Origin: an uncultured Bacteroidia bacterium
GTDB taxonomy: Bacteria > Bacteroidota > Bacteroidia > Bacteroidales > UBA932
Direction: 5' to 3'
DNA: 64,000 nucleotides
NCBI GenBank assembly: GCA_902797435.1
Contig: CADBSV010000031.1
Coordinates: forward strand, 1 to 64,000
The notes under the pieces are model-generated. The model searched no databases and was not told where the DNA came from. It saw nothing but the letters and a program-made list of their open reading frames with translations. The position numbers were made by a program, and so were the translations under genes. This document shows, one piece after another, positions 7,828 to 17,200 of the stretch (position 1 is the first letter of the stretch; each line of letters opens with the position of its first letter).

Positions 7828-9218
7828 TGTCTTTCCCTTATTTCAAGAAGACTCTTCTGCACCTTATCCATCCTTTCGGTGGTGAGAGGATAGAATGCGA
7901 GGCATAAGGCTCCCAGCAGCGCTCCGGCTGCCGGAACAAAGCTCATCAGCGCCTTGATGGCGGTGAGCGTACTCTCGCTCTGTACCGTCACGGAGCTGTC
8001 ATATCCCGAGGCTCCGAGAATCGTAAGGAGAAGGAATCCTCCGAATGCCCCTCCGAGTTTCTGGGCCATGGAAGAGGATGAGAAAATCAGGCCTGTCGCC
8101 CTGGAGCCGTAATGCAGTTCCGACCAGTCTGCCACGTCGGCGAACATCGACCATATAAGCGGCGAGCCCACTCCTGCGGCCAGGCATATCAGTATCTGGA
8201 AGATGACGAGCGTCCAAACTCCTTCAGTGCCCGCTGGCAGGAAGAAAATGCAGCAGCTCAGCGCCGCTGCCCCCAGAAGCGCTCCAAGAAAAGTGTTCCG
8301 CTTGCCAAACCGCGATGAAACGGGCACTGCGAGCGTAACCCCCAGCATCTGTGCAATTTCGCCTATACTGAGGAAGACGGCGCAGGTGATGAACAGATTG
8401 CTCCCCAGCAGATTGGCGAAGTAGTAGGCGGCGGCGCCTCCGCGCAGTGAAAGGAAGAGAAGCTGACCTATGCCTGCTCCGAGCAGAAGCCACCACGGGC
8501 GGTTGGTCAGCAGATTCTTAAGGTCTCTTTTCATTGACGGCGAAGCTCCGGAATCTTCCGCAGGCCTGACGTTTTCGCGGGTAAGTGCGAAGCAGAGAAG
8601 GAAGAGAATCGCGCAAGCGGCGGCTATCACGGCTACGACGGCAGTCCACTGAAGCGGGTCGGCGTCGCCTACGCCCCGAACGATTCTGCCTGACGCATTA
8701 ACGGATCCGGCAATCTTCTTTTCGAAAAGCCAGAACACCCCCATGGCCGCAAAACTGCCCACGTAGGCGAAGAACATCCTGAACGAGGAGAAAACCGATT
8801 TCTCCGCAGAATCGGCGCTTACCACCCCCAGCATGGCTCCGTACGGCACATTGACGGCAGTATAGACTGTCATCATGAGGATATACATCACGTATGCGTA
8901 AACGTGTTTTGCGGAGTAGTTGAACCCAGGTACATAGAAGGACATGATTCCTATTACCGCGAATGGAACGGCCATCCACAGAAGCCATGGGCGGTAGCGT
9001 CCCCACCTGCTGCGGGTGCGGTCTGCAATGAGCCCCATGAAGGGGTCCGAAACGGCATCGTACAGTTTGGTAATGAGCAGCAAAGTCGCGGCATGGGCGG
9101 GCCGGAGTCCGAAAACGTCGGAATAGAAGATTGGCAGATAATAGGAGAATATCTTCCAGAACATGCTCGAAGACATGTCTCCAAGTCCGTACCCTATTTT
9201 CTCAGACAGTTTTGCCAT
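7824..9218 (-). CDS. GPH-family sugar:cation symporter, probable mannobiose importer
   Basis: A 464-residue inner-membrane transporter of the glycoside-pentoside-hexuronide family (MelB-like), with about 12 hydrophobic segments. It begins MAKLSEKIGYGLGDMSSSMFWK, the usual GPH start. The open frame continues 30 codons upstream into the GH130 stop region, but only this ATG gives a family-like N-terminus, five bases after the GH130 stop. The loop GLIADRTRSRWGRYRPW near residue 60 is the conserved cytoplasmic signature. Context says it carries mannobiose or mannooligosaccharides across the inner membrane to the epimerase and phosphorylase; the substrate is inferred. Confidence 0.9.
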   Translation of the reverse strand: MAKLSEKIGYGLGDMSSSMFWKIFSYYLPIFYSDVFGLRPAHAATLLLITKLYDAVSDPFMGLIADRTRSRWGRYRPWLLWMAVPFAVIGIMSFYVPGFNYSAKHVYAYVMYILMMTVYTAVNVPYGAMLGVVSADSAEKSVFSSFRMFFAYVGSFAAMGVFWLFEKKIAGSVNASGRIVRGVGDADPLQWTAVVAVIAAACAILFLLCFALTRENVRPAEDSGASPSMKRDLKNLLTNRPWWLLLGAGIGQLLFLSLRGGAAAYYFANLLGSNLFITCAVFLSIGEIAQMLGVTLAVPVSSRFGKRNTFLGALLGAAALSCCIFFLPAGTEGVWTLVIFQILICLAAGVGSPLIWSMFADVADWSELHYGSRATGLIFSSSSMAQKLGGAFGGFLLLTILGASGYDSSVTVQSESTLTAIKALMSFVPAAGALLGALCLAFYPLTTERMDKVQKSLLEIRERQ

Positions 9219-9223
9219 TTTTT

Positions 9224-10384
9224 TCAGATGGAGTTGGAGTCGATGAGAGCGTTGAGAACCTCCACGGAACGTCCGGTCCTCAAACCGTCGGGAGCCGTGT
9301 TGAGGCAATAGTCCACTAGCCGTTCGACGGAAGATTCCGCCACATGCAGACGGGTGTCCGACGATGCGTAATAAATCAGTACACGTCCGTCATCGTCGGC
9401 AATCCATCCGTTTGAGAACAGCACGTTCATCACATCTCCGACATATTCTCCTTCTTCGGGAGCCATGAAGAATCCGGCCGGCTCGGCAATAAGCCTGGAC
9501 GGGTCTTCGAGGGATGTCATGTACATATAGAGTACGTACCTCAGGCCTGAGGCGCAGCTCCGTACGCCGTGTGCCAGATGCAGCCACCCCTTGTCTGTCT
9601 TCAGGGGATGGGGACCTTCTCCGTTTTTGCTTTCCTTGATGGTATGGTATGCCCTGCGGCTGATTATGCGTTCGCCGCTTATTACCGCCCCGTCCATGGA
9701 ATCGACAAGGGCCCAGCCAATTCCGCCGCCGCTTCCTGCAGAGATGAAACCGTCCTGGGGACGGGTGTAGAGGGCATATTTGCCATCTACGAATTCGGGA
9801 TGGAGGACCACGTTGCGCTGCTGGCTTGAGGAGACAATGTCGGGAAGTCTTTCCCAATTGACAAAATCATGTGTGCGTGCCACTCCTGCGGATGCGACTG
9901 CAGATGACAGGTCGCCCTCAGGGGCGGACGGGTCTTTGCGTTCCACGCAGAAGATACCGTAAATCCATCCGTCTTCATGTGCCGTGAGGCGCATGTCGTA
10001 GATGTTTGTGGCGGGTTCTCCATATTCGGGCATGGTTATGGGACGCGGCCAGAAACGGAAGCGGCTTACCCCGTCGGGACTTTCTGCCACGGCAAAGAAG
10101 GATTTTCTGTCAGCTCCTTCGACCCGCGGCACCAGAAGGTACCGTCCGTTCCATTTGATGGCACCTGAATTCATTACCGCGTGAATGCCGAAACGCTCCA
10201 TCAGCCAGGGGTTCCTCGACCTGTCGAGATCGTATCGCCACTGAAGCGGGGCGTGCCCGGCTGTGAGCACCGGATACCTGTAACGTTCGAAGACGCCGTT
10301 CCCCTCTATGGGGCAGTTCTCTCTGGAAATCAGGGCTTCGTGCTGCGAGCGCAGCAGAGAGAGCCTTTCGTCAAAAGTCATCAT
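9224..10384 (-). CDS. GH130 4-O-beta-D-mannosyl-D-glucose phosphorylase
   Basis: A 386-residue glycoside phosphorylase of family GH130 that would split beta-1,4-mannosylglucose with phosphate into mannose-1-phosphate and glucose. The catalytic aspartate is expected in [13 protein letters not shown] near residue 128. The [22 protein letters not shown] block and the later [16 protein letters not shown] segment are family-like. It has no signal peptide and is therefore cytoplasmic. It overlaps the GH26 gene before it by ATGA and is followed by the symporter and epimerase, the known mannobiose catabolism set. The alternative, a GH130_2 mannooligosaccharide phosphorylase, is less likely given the adjoining epimerase. 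Confidence 0.91.
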   Translation of the reverse strand: MMTFDERLSLLRSQHEALISRENCPIEGNGVFERYRYPVLTAGHAPLQWRYDLDRSRNPWLMERFGIHAVMNSGAIKWNGRYLLVPRVEGADRKSFFAVAESPDGVSRFRFWPRPITMPEYGEPATNIYDMRLTAHEDGWIYGIFCVERKDPSAPEGDLSSAVASAGVARTHDFVNWERLPDIVSSSQQRNVVLHPEFVDGKYALYTRPQDGFISAGSGGGIGWALVDSMDGAVISGERIISRRAYHTIKESKNGEGPHPLKTDKGWLHLAHGVRSCASGLRYVLYMYMTSLEDPSRLIAEPAGFFMAPEEGEYVGDVMNVLFSNGWIADDDGRVLIYYASSDTRLHVAESSVERLVDYCLNTAPDGLRTGRSVEVLNALIDSNSI

Positions 10385-11604
10385 TTGTACATTTCTGGAA
10401 GATCCCTTTCGAGGAGGATATCTTTTTTTGAAGCAAAAGCCTTGAAATCATCTTCGGAATAGCACCCCTTCCACGGTCCGAAATAGTGGCTGGAAGGGGG
10501 GAGTCCGCCGTTGCGCCATACGAGTGCAAAGGACAGATTGCAACCCTTAATGGCTTCGTAAAGACGTTCCGTCCACCATTTCTTGTTGTAATACTCCGAA
10601 TGCAACGGGGAATTGTTTTCGAGCCCGGCCTCGGTGAGTGCGGCAATTTTTCCCTTCTCCTCTGCAATGGAGGAGATAAGTCTGCAAAGGACAGGGGTTA
10701 CTTCGCCGAACCGGCGTCCCGGGGAATCATAAGCATCAAGACCGAGTATGTCCACGTATTCGTCTCCAGGCCAGAATTCCATATAGATGTCCCGGTAATT
10801 GGATTCGGGATTCCAGATGAAGTGGATTTCATCGGGTGAGTAGGCCATTATGAGGTTGTCGAGCCCCTTTTCTTTTCTGAGATAATCCACGGTGAACCTG
10901 AACAGCGCCTTGTACTCTTCAGCGGTGGCGCTGCCTTTGCCCCACCAGAATCCGTTTCCCGTATGTTCGTGCCATGGCCTGAAAATCAGCGGAATAAGGT
11001 CTCCGTCAGGGGTGGTCAGACCACTCAGGAAAGCGGCGACCCTGTCGAGCCAGCCCTTGAACAGGGCATGTTTGGCTCCGCCGGGAATAATTGCTCCGGC
11101 TGCGGGGGTGTTGTCCCAGGAATTGCCTCCCGTCACGGCGTTGGCGCAGTGCCAGCTTATCGTGTTCACGGCGCCCCGTGCATAAGCCGCGCGGATATGC
11201 CTTCGAATGTCCTCGAAAGACTCTCCGTCAATGTTTTTGGCATGTCCGAGCTCAATTTCGGAAATGTCCCATCCGCATACTGCGGGATGACTTCCGGTGA
11301 GTATCTTCGTGTCGGATTTGTCTGCGCTGCCGTCATCCCACCATTTTTCTCCTCCGGAAAGGCCATACTCTGTCGGGATCTGGGTGCCGAACATTGTGCC
11401 TTGTGGCCGCAGTTCCGCCAGATTTGCCAGGAGGGCCTCGGTCTTGCTGCGCTCCGGCAGGGAAGGTTTATTCGCCTTTCCGCTGTCAGGCAGGTCCTCC
11501 GGTGAAGCTCCCTTGAGGGAGATGTTCACCGAAGGAAGCTGACTGCAGGAACTGCATCCGCCAAACAGAAGCGCTGCCGCTATGAATAACAGAATGCGAT
11601 TCAT
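10381..11604 (-). CDS. GH26 beta-mannanase lipoprotein (copy A)
   Basis: A 407-residue GH26 endo-mannanase or mannobiohydrolase. The start at 11604 gives a lipoprotein signal, [17 protein letters not shown]. The acid/base glutamate lies in [15 protein letters not shown] near residue 211 and the nucleophile in [10 protein letters not shown] near 323; both catalytic residues are kept. It overlaps the SusF-like gene by ATGA and the GH130 gene likewise. It is closely similar to copy B at 21544. One of the two may be a mannobiose-releasing enzyme that supplies the importer, as ManA does in B. fragilis, but the sequence alone does not say which. Confidence 0.93.
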   Translation of the reverse strand: MNRILLFIAAALLFGGCSSCSQLPSVNISLKGASPEDLPDSGKANKPSLPERSKTEALLANLAELRPQGTMFGTQIPTEYGLSGGEKWWDDGSADKSDTKILTGSHPAVCGWDISEIELGHAKNIDGESFEDIRRHIRAAYARGAVNTISWHCANAVTGGNSWDNTPAAGAIIPGGAKHALFKGWLDRVAAFLSGLTTPDGDLIPLIFRPWHEHTGNGFWWGKGSATAEEYKALFRFTVDYLRKEKGLDNLIMAYSPDEIHFIWNPESNYRDIYMEFWPGDEYVDILGLDAYDSPGRRFGEVTPVLCRLISSIAEEKGKIAALTEAGLENNSPLHSEYYNKKWWTERLYEAIKGCNLSFALVWRNGGLPPSSHYFGPWKGCYSEDDFKAFASKKDILLERDLPEMYK

Positions 11605-13103
11605 TTTTTTGTAAGTGTAAGCCACATTGTGCTTGTATTGAACGTCAGATCGTAGGTGCCGCTCGTGAATCCATAGTAACCGGGGAATATCTGCGGGGGA
11701 TCGCCTCCGGCGTCATGGAACTCAAGCTGGATGCCTGTAGAATCGTATCCGCCGTCCTTGTATGTGTAGCAGTCGTTCCAATTGTCAGCGACAGTGTAGA
11801 TACGGAATCCGTAATCTCCGGAACCGAAGTCCATGGCTATGTCTGACGCCTGGTACACTCCGGGTGCGGTTTTGGCCATGGTAAGGCTTGGAGTAAAGGT
11901 CCAAGACGGGGAGAACGGTGAACCGACAAGGTAGAGCACGGACGGACCGACCGGAGCGAGAGTCAGTTTCTTGGCAGAAAGGTCGAGGGTGACGTCATAG
12001 GTTCCGGCTGCATATCCGAAGGCGCTCGGATATACCTGGGTGTCGCCGACACCATGTGCGGCTTTGTATGCTTCTCCGCCTACTACAATGAGGTTCCCGG
12101 ATGTGGAGTTGAGCTCGTCGATACTGAGCCAGGTGGCGTTCCAGTCGTTATTGAGATACATCTTGAAGCCCTGGGTGTTTGTGATGCTGACGGTTCCGGT
12201 ATATACTGCACCGGCTCCCTTTGTGAGGGCATTGCCGTCATCCCAGTCCCAGGAAGGACTGAGGCATCCTCCGATAAGGTATATTTTGGCGGGGAGTGCT
12301 TCTGCGCAGCTCTTGCTCTTGAAACGCCTCATCTGGCTGCGTCCCACGGTGTAAATGCCGGAAGAACTGGCTTCCGCAGCCGGCACTCCGTCATTCCCGG
12401 TTATGGATACGGCAAACCCGGCATATCCGGCACTTGGAGAAACCGGAACCGGAATATAGAAACTCATTTCCGAAGAATGGGGAGAGGGGAGTGAAACTGC
12501 AACGGTTTTTTCTGAATCATTTGCAGCGGCTACCTGTGAAATCACCGAAGTTCCGGGATTCGGAACGCCAATGTTGAAGTCACCGTTTATGCGGCTGGGA
12601 ACAGTGAAGTGAAAAGCGGTCGCATCGGAAGGGATATCCGAGTAGGTGAATTTGAACAGGCCGGAAACCGGATAGAAGCGATAGCTTGACGGATTTCCGG
12701 AAGCAATCATCGGCGCATAGGTCTGGCCGGCCTGCCATGTATATACGGATGGAAGGCTAAGGGTGAGTTCTCCGCTTCCGTTTATTGAACCTGCGAATGC
12801 TGCAGGATAGACTGCAAGTCCGGTATAGTCTCCGGCAGGCCCGCTGAAAGCACCCGTGGCGGGGTCGTCGAGCGTGAAGGTAACGAAAGATGTGCCGTTG
12901 TAGAGTGCAATCTCGTCCCCGGTCTGCCATGCCGGAATCCCGGCATCGGAAATGCTGGCAAAGGTGACGACTTCATCTGCTACCGATGCATATATCGTCA
13001 TTGTCTGCGTCTGAGGTTCTTTGTCCGTCACAGTAGGAAGTCCGGTGCGTCCGCACGAAGCAGACAGGGCGGCAAGCCCCAAAAGAACAAATATCTTTTT
13101 CAT
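11601..13103 (-). CDS. SusF-like surface glycan-binding lipoprotein
   Basis: A 500-residue lipoprotein. The ATG at 13103 gives MKKIFVLLGLAALSASC, a signal peptide with lipobox. The N-terminal half is beta-rich, with a fimbrillin-like stretch (DEIALYNGTSFVTFTLDD). Two repeated C-terminal modules follow, starting KIYLIGGCLSPSWDWDD and VLYLVGSPFSPSWTF. Each ends in a Gly-Tyr-x-x-Gly-Thr-Tyr-Asp-x-Thr strand and a Thr-Leu strand, the SusE/SusF carbohydrate-binding pattern. It is probably displayed on the outer membrane beside SusC/SusD and would bind mannan. It is preceded by a 39-codon ORF and overlaps GH26 copy A by ATGA. Confidence 0.82.
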   Translation of the reverse strand: MKKIFVLLGLAALSASCGRTGLPTVTDKEPQTQTMTIYASVADEVVTFASISDAGIPAWQTGDEIALYNGTSFVTFTLDDPATGAFSGPAGDYTGLAVYPAAFAGSINGSGELTLSLPSVYTWQAGQTYAPMIASGNPSSYRFYPVSGLFKFTYSDIPSDATAFHFTVPSRINGDFNIGVPNPGTSVISQVAAANDSEKTVAVSLPSPHSSEMSFYIPVPVSPSAGYAGFAVSITGNDGVPAAEASSSGIYTVGRSQMRRFKSKSCAEALPAKIYLIGGCLSPSWDWDDGNALTKGAGAVYTGTVSITNTQGFKMYLNNDWNATWLSIDELNSTSGNLIVVGGEAYKAAHGVGDTQVYPSAFGYAAGTYDVTLDLSAKKLTLAPVGPSVLYLVGSPFSPSWTFTPSLTMAKTAPGVYQASDIAMDFGSGDYGFRIYTVADNWNDCYTYKDGGYDSTGIQLEFHDAGGDPPQIFPGYYGFTSGTYDLTFNTSTMWLTLTKK

Positions 13104-13119
13104 AATCCTTTCCTCCATA

Positions 13120-13239
13120 CTAATAATCGAGTTCTTCGCCTGTGTCCCAGGCACCTTCGAATGAAGCCGGTACCAGCATCTGGTTTTTTGCTTCGATGGC
13201 CAGAGCAAGGGCTTCCGGCGTTGAGTATTTTTTCTTCAT
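13120..13239 (-). CDS. 39-residue hypothetical peptide inside the mannan operon
   Basis: The ATG lies four bases after the SusE-like stop and the TAG 16 bases before the SusF-like ATG, so it fits the operon exactly. The peptide starts MKKKYSTPEALALAIEAKNQ, continues MLVPASFEGAWDTGEEL and ends DY. It has a basic start, an amphipathic middle and an acidic tail. The Lys-rich start with a Tyr-x-x-Pro motif, followed by a Ser-Phe-Glu-Gly and an acidic C-terminus, resembles small unannotated peptides I recall from Bacteroidales. I know no function. It has no signal peptide or membrane segment. It could also be non-coding spacer. Confidence 0.6.
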   Translation of the reverse strand: MKKKYSTPEALALAIEAKNQMLVPASFEGAWDTGEELDY

Positions 13240-13243
13240 AAGC

Positions 13244-14776
13244 CTACTGTGTCAAAGTCAGACGCATATTGTTAAGATCGAGGCGGAAATGCCATACTCC
13301 CGGGGCATAGCCGAGCGTTACGGGATAAATCTGGGCATCGGCGGCACCGGTTTCGGTTTTGTAAGCCTCACCGTCCACGATGATGATGTTGTCGTGGGTT
13401 GAGTCGGCGGAAGCTCCGTACCAGAAAGTCCAGTTCTGGTCGGTCCAAATTTTGAATCCGTCCCATTCCTTTGCCTCGATGATGGTGATGTCCCCTTCGT
13501 AAATGCCGGTTGCGGTGCGGTTGAGAACGAGCTCGTCGGAGAAAGACCATACCGGATTGAAACAGCCGCCGTGGAGGTAGAGCAGTTTAGGCTCCTCTTT
13601 CGGAAGATCGCCCTTGCGGGTAAATGTGGCAAGCATGGCCCCAAAGTCCATGGTGATGTCGTAAACGCCTGTGGTATAGCCGAGAAGGCCGGGCTTGAAC
13701 TGCGGAATGTCGGTATCTTCGCACTTTTGTATTTTCACGGACTCGAAAGTTGCGTCCGAGGCTGCCGCGAAGTAGGGGCTCCACTGGTCCACGCCGAGGA
13801 AGACCTTGAAGCCGTTGTTGCCGTCTCCGAAGTTCATATTTACGTTTTCTGCCTTGTAAGTCTTTCCGGAAACCTTGTCAAGGGTTGTTCCATTGAACTT
13901 CCAGGACCATTCAAAACAGTCGCCGAGCATGTAGAGCTTGTCTGGAAGCGTCTCTTCGGGGAGGTCTCCTGTGCGCTGGATAGTGAACTTCATGGTGTTG
14001 AAATTCACGCTGATGTCGTAAACGCCGTTGACGTAGCCCGCGGTTGCGGGGAAGAACTCATACCCCTGTCCGGTTTCAACGACAGTAATGTCGCCGAAGG
14101 CGGCCCCGGGAGCCTGTCCGGCGAAACGGGGATCGCTTCCGTCACGGGAGAAAGCGAACTTGATGCTCTGGTTGTTTGCCAGGGGAAGGACCCGCATGGG
14201 AAGTCCGGAGGTGGAATAGATGCCTTCGGAGGCCGGCTTGATTTCGAGGGCGTTCTGCAGATCCCACGCGTAGGGAGTGGCCGTGCCTATCACGTAGATG
14301 GCTTTCGGCATCCGGAATGTCTCGCTGTAGGGAGTAACCTTCACCTTTACGATGTTCGAAAGGACGGATTCATAGCCATCGGCGGATGCATAGACTCCGA
14401 ACTGGAGCTCGGTCTCGCCGGCGGCTCCGCCCAGGATTGCGTTCAGTTCGCTGTGGGTGAAGGTGTGAGACAGTGCAGAAGCGGCGTTCACCTCCGTAGG
14501 AGTTGTGAAAAGGTCGCGTGAAGAGAGATTTGCATAAAGCTTGTAGCTCACGCCGGCCTCTTCTGAAGCGGCTGTCCAGTCGAGCTTTAGTGCAGCCGAA
14601 GCGGCGGAAGCCTCTTCGAGAGTAACCGAGGCTTTGTCGGCAGTAAGGACAGGTGCTGTAAGACTGCCTGCATCGGGCTGATTGCCATTGTCATCAGGCT
14701 TTTCAATATTCTTTTTCTGGCACCCCGTCAGGGCGGCAGCGGCAAGAATGGCCATAACTGCAAAACGTAGTTTCAT
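13244..14776 (-). CDS. SusE-like surface glycan-binding lipoprotein
   Basis: A 510-residue lipoprotein with signal MKLRFAVMAILAAAALTGC. An Ig-like N-terminal domain follows (about residues 40-150, with VTLEEASAASAALKLDW), typical of SusE. Three repeated beta-sandwich modules come next, starting AIYVIGTATPYAWDL, KLYMLGDCFEWSWKF and LLYLHGGCFNPVWSF. Each ends in a Gly-Tyr-x-x-Gly-x-Tyr/Trp-x-(Ile/Phe) strand. Aromatic residues in these modules probably bind mannan at the cell surface. It is translated just after a 300-residue lipoprotein gene and before the 39-codon ORF. The ligand is inferred from the operon. Confidence 0.85.
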   Translation of the reverse strand: MKLRFAVMAILAAAALTGCQKKNIEKPDDNGNQPDAGSLTAPVLTADKASVTLEEASAASAALKLDWTAASEEAGVSYKLYANLSSRDLFTTPTEVNAASALSHTFTHSELNAILGGAAGETELQFGVYASADGYESVLSNIVKVKVTPYSETFRMPKAIYVIGTATPYAWDLQNALEIKPASEGIYSTSGLPMRVLPLANNQSIKFAFSRDGSDPRFAGQAPGAAFGDITVVETGQGYEFFPATAGYVNGVYDISVNFNTMKFTIQRTGDLPEETLPDKLYMLGDCFEWSWKFNGTTLDKVSGKTYKAENVNMNFGDGNNGFKVFLGVDQWSPYFAAASDATFESVKIQKCEDTDIPQFKPGLLGYTTGVYDITMDFGAMLATFTRKGDLPKEEPKLLYLHGGCFNPVWSFSDELVLNRTATGIYEGDITIIEAKEWDGFKIWTDQNWTFWYGASADSTHDNIIIVDGEAYKTETGAADAQIYPVTLGYAPGVWHFRLDLNNMRLTLTQ

Positions 14777-14785
14777 AAATAATAA

Positions 14786-15688
14786 TTATTTGATTTTGAT
14801 CATTACATAGAATAGTTCGGTGGAACTGCGCCACATATTGTCGTAGAAACCGTCACGGGAAGGTTCTCCTCCGGCATCGGGCAGGATGAAACGGAACAGG
14901 GTGTTGTCCCACTCGTCGGTTCCGAATATCATTGTAGAAGTTATGTTGTCCTTGGTTATGCGCATCTGCCCTGTTGTAAGCTCGAGCTTCCACTCCGCTT
15001 CGCCGGGAGGCAGGAGATAGCGCAGGCGCGAATCCATGTCCAGCGGTTCAGTTTCGGAGTAGGGGGCGTAAACTCCCCAGAAGTGTCCATATTCTCCATC
15101 CAGGCCGGCGGTGTTGGTAATTGTTCCGGTGAGGGTGTTGTCCTCCGGCTCCGGATTCATTTTGATGATGACGTGATTGTCATACTCGGCAAGTCCGAAG
15201 GTGCCGAATTCCGAACCGTTGATGGGAGTGTCCCACGCTCCGTCTCCGGATCCGCTGACGCGCTGATTGCAGTGGAGCTTGATATTCACGATAGCCCATT
15301 CTCCTACGTAAAACGCATCGTATGGAGCAAGATAGATGTTCCAGTCAAGGGTCTTGCCCGATTCGGCGGTTACTGTTATCCTGGCCCTTCTTTCCGGGTT
15401 GCTGAAGTTAAGGGTCTGTCCCGTGGATACGCTGGCACTTGCGCCTGCCGATACCACTATCCCTTCTACCGGAGCGGCGGCAAACGGATAATCGGGGCTG
15501 TCCATGATATATACGGTGGCCCTGGCCTCGTCCAAGTCCCTTTCAATGACTGCCGCTCCCAGCTGTCCCTTGATCTTTATCTCAAGCAGGGAAACTTCGT
15601 TGCCGACGACTTTCTTGTCTATGGTCTTGGTGCATGAGAGCATCGCGGCAAGCGGGAGAAGCAGAAGAAGAGTAAGTGATTGTTTCAT
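14786..15688 (-). CDS. Surface lipoprotein of unknown family in the mannan operon
   Basis: A 300-residue protein with signal MKQSLTLLLLLPLAAMLSC. A frame extension of two codons begins with TTG, so I take the ATG at 15688, two bases after the SusD stop. Residues 25-120 look like a DUF5018-type Ig fold (LLEIKIKGQLGAAVIERDLDEA, then SGKTLDWNIYL). The remainder is beta-rich with many Trp, Tyr and Phe residues, such as GHFWGVYAPYSETEP and FYDNMWRSS. I do not recognise the C-terminal family. Its place directly behind SusD is where surface glycan-binding proteins usually sit, so mannan binding is likely. Confidence 0.75.
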   Translation of the reverse strand: MKQSLTLLLLLPLAAMLSCTKTIDKKVVGNEVSLLEIKIKGQLGAAVIERDLDEARATVYIMDSPDYPFAAAPVEGIVVSAGASASVSTGQTLNFSNPERRARITVTAESGKTLDWNIYLAPYDAFYVGEWAIVNIKLHCNQRVSGSGDGAWDTPINGSEFGTFGLAEYDNHVIIKMNPEPEDNTLTGTITNTAGLDGEYGHFWGVYAPYSETEPLDMDSRLRYLLPPGEAEWKLELTTGQMRITKDNITSTMIFGTDEWDNTLFRFILPDAGGEPSRDGFYDNMWRSSTELFYVMIKIK

Positions 15689-15690
15689 AT

Positions 15691-17190
15691 TCAATTGTTC
15701 TGGGTTGAAGGTACGTTGGGATTGAGATCGACCTCCCTTTGCGGTATGGGGTAGAAAGCTGCTTCCTTCTCCGTGAGCGAGGCGGCCTCCTGAACGGTAG
15801 AGGTGACGCTTGCGGTGCGTCTGAGGTCGAACAGGCGGTTCCCTTCGAATGCAAGTTCCAGTTTGCGCTCATTGATAACTGCACGCCTGAAGTCTTCGAG
15901 TGAAAGGCCGGAAGGGAGCGGAGATATCCCTGCCCGTGCGCGGATTGTATTCACCAGAGGGTAGCCTTCCGCGGGCCCGGCGGCTTCGGCGAGCACAAGG
16001 GCGATGTCCGAGTAGCGGATCAGGTAGGGGCGTGCACTCGTCCTCTCTCCGATGAAGTCGGGATCGACATATTTGGAAGTAAAGTATCCCCGGACAGGGG
16101 AGGGTGTGATTTCGACTCCGTTCTGGTCGTAGATGCTGTGGTGCAGCAGTTCGGTGCGTCTCTTGTCAGTTGCAAGATAGGCGCCTTCGACAAAGTCGTC
16201 GTTTATGAGAAAGACCCCCCATCCGTTCCCATTGCCTTTTTGGAGCGAGCCGTCGGGATATTTGATGTATATCGGTACGCTGCTGTTGTTCGGAAGGAAC
16301 TGCAGAGGAATCTTGGTGTACATTCCCTCATGTGTGCCGCTGCGGTCCGTGGCCATTATGAAGATATGCTCGGGGCCGTCCGGTGCCGTAACATCATAGA
16401 TGTGGCGCAGACGGCTGTCGAACCCGTAGTCGGAAGGATAGTCCTGTACAACTTTTCTGGCGTAGATGGCCGCGTTGGCGTACATGTCGTCGGCATTGTA
16501 ATCAAGGTCCGTGTAGGACGGGGCTCCGTAATGCTTGGAAGATGCAAGATGAAGATAAACCTTGGAAAGGAGCGCTTCGGCGGCAACTTTGTCGGTCCTT
16601 CCGAATACCTTGTTCACCTGAAGCAGGCTGTCTGCCGTTTTGCAGTCGGAAATGATGAGGTCGTAGATTTCCATGAGCCCTGATGCCAGGGGAGAAGTGG
16701 TCTGTTCGAGGGAGGCTATCGGTTTTGTGCTGATTGGGCATATTCCGAAAGTGCGAACCAGGTTGAAATAGTTCCATGCCCTGAGGAAATGCGCCTCTCC
16801 CACAACGCGTTTGCGGACTGCTTCGGAGAATCTGCCGGAAGAAATCTTCTCGATGACGGCATTCGCACGGTTGATTCCTATGTAGCAGTACTTGAAGTAG
16901 TAATGCGTAAGCTCTGTAGAGGACGTGACTGTCCAGTTCTCAAGCATGTGTATGTCTCCGGGCTCGTCAGACTTGGGGTACATGTCATCGGTCGGAATGT
17001 CACCTACGTACCATATCCCTCTCAGGTATTCGAGGTAATTGAGGGCGTTGTAGGCGTACATGAGCCCCGATTCCGCATCTTCTTCAGTCTTGTAGAAGTT
17101 GTCTCCCGAATAGAATCCGTAGGGGGTCTCGTCAAGGGAACACGATGCGGCGAACACCGCAGCGAGTATTATTATAACTGTTTTACGCAT
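15691..17190 (-). CDS. SusD/RagB-family glycan-binding outer-membrane lipoprotein
   Basis: A 499-residue lipoprotein with signal MRKTVIIILAAVFAASC. The SusD pattern is clear: an N-terminal TPR-rich part (YYFKYCYIGINRANAVIEKI, then GEAHFLRAWNYFNLVRTFG) and the conserved C-terminal segment RKLELAFEGNRLFDLRR near residue 450. It forms the lid over the SusC pore and captures oligosaccharide. It begins 10 bases after the SusC stop. The ligand, beta-mannan oligosaccharide, is inferred from the surrounding GH26 and GH130 genes. Confidence 0.96.
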   Translation of the reverse strand: MRKTVIIILAAVFAASCSLDETPYGFYSGDNFYKTEEDAESGLMYAYNALNYLEYLRGIWYVGDIPTDDMYPKSDEPGDIHMLENWTVTSSTELTHYYFKYCYIGINRANAVIEKISSGRFSEAVRKRVVGEAHFLRAWNYFNLVRTFGICPISTKPIASLEQTTSPLASGLMEIYDLIISDCKTADSLLQVNKVFGRTDKVAAEALLSKVYLHLASSKHYGAPSYTDLDYNADDMYANAAIYARKVVQDYPSDYGFDSRLRHIYDVTAPDGPEHIFIMATDRSGTHEGMYTKIPLQFLPNNSSVPIYIKYPDGSLQKGNGNGWGVFLINDDFVEGAYLATDKRRTELLHHSIYDQNGVEITPSPVRGYFTSKYVDPDFIGERTSARPYLIRYSDIALVLAEAAGPAEGYPLVNTIRARAGISPLPSGLSLEDFRRAVINERKLELAFEGNRLFDLRRTASVTSTVQEAASLTEKEAAFYPIPQREVDLNPNVPSTQNN

Positions 17191-17200
17191 GGTAATAAGC

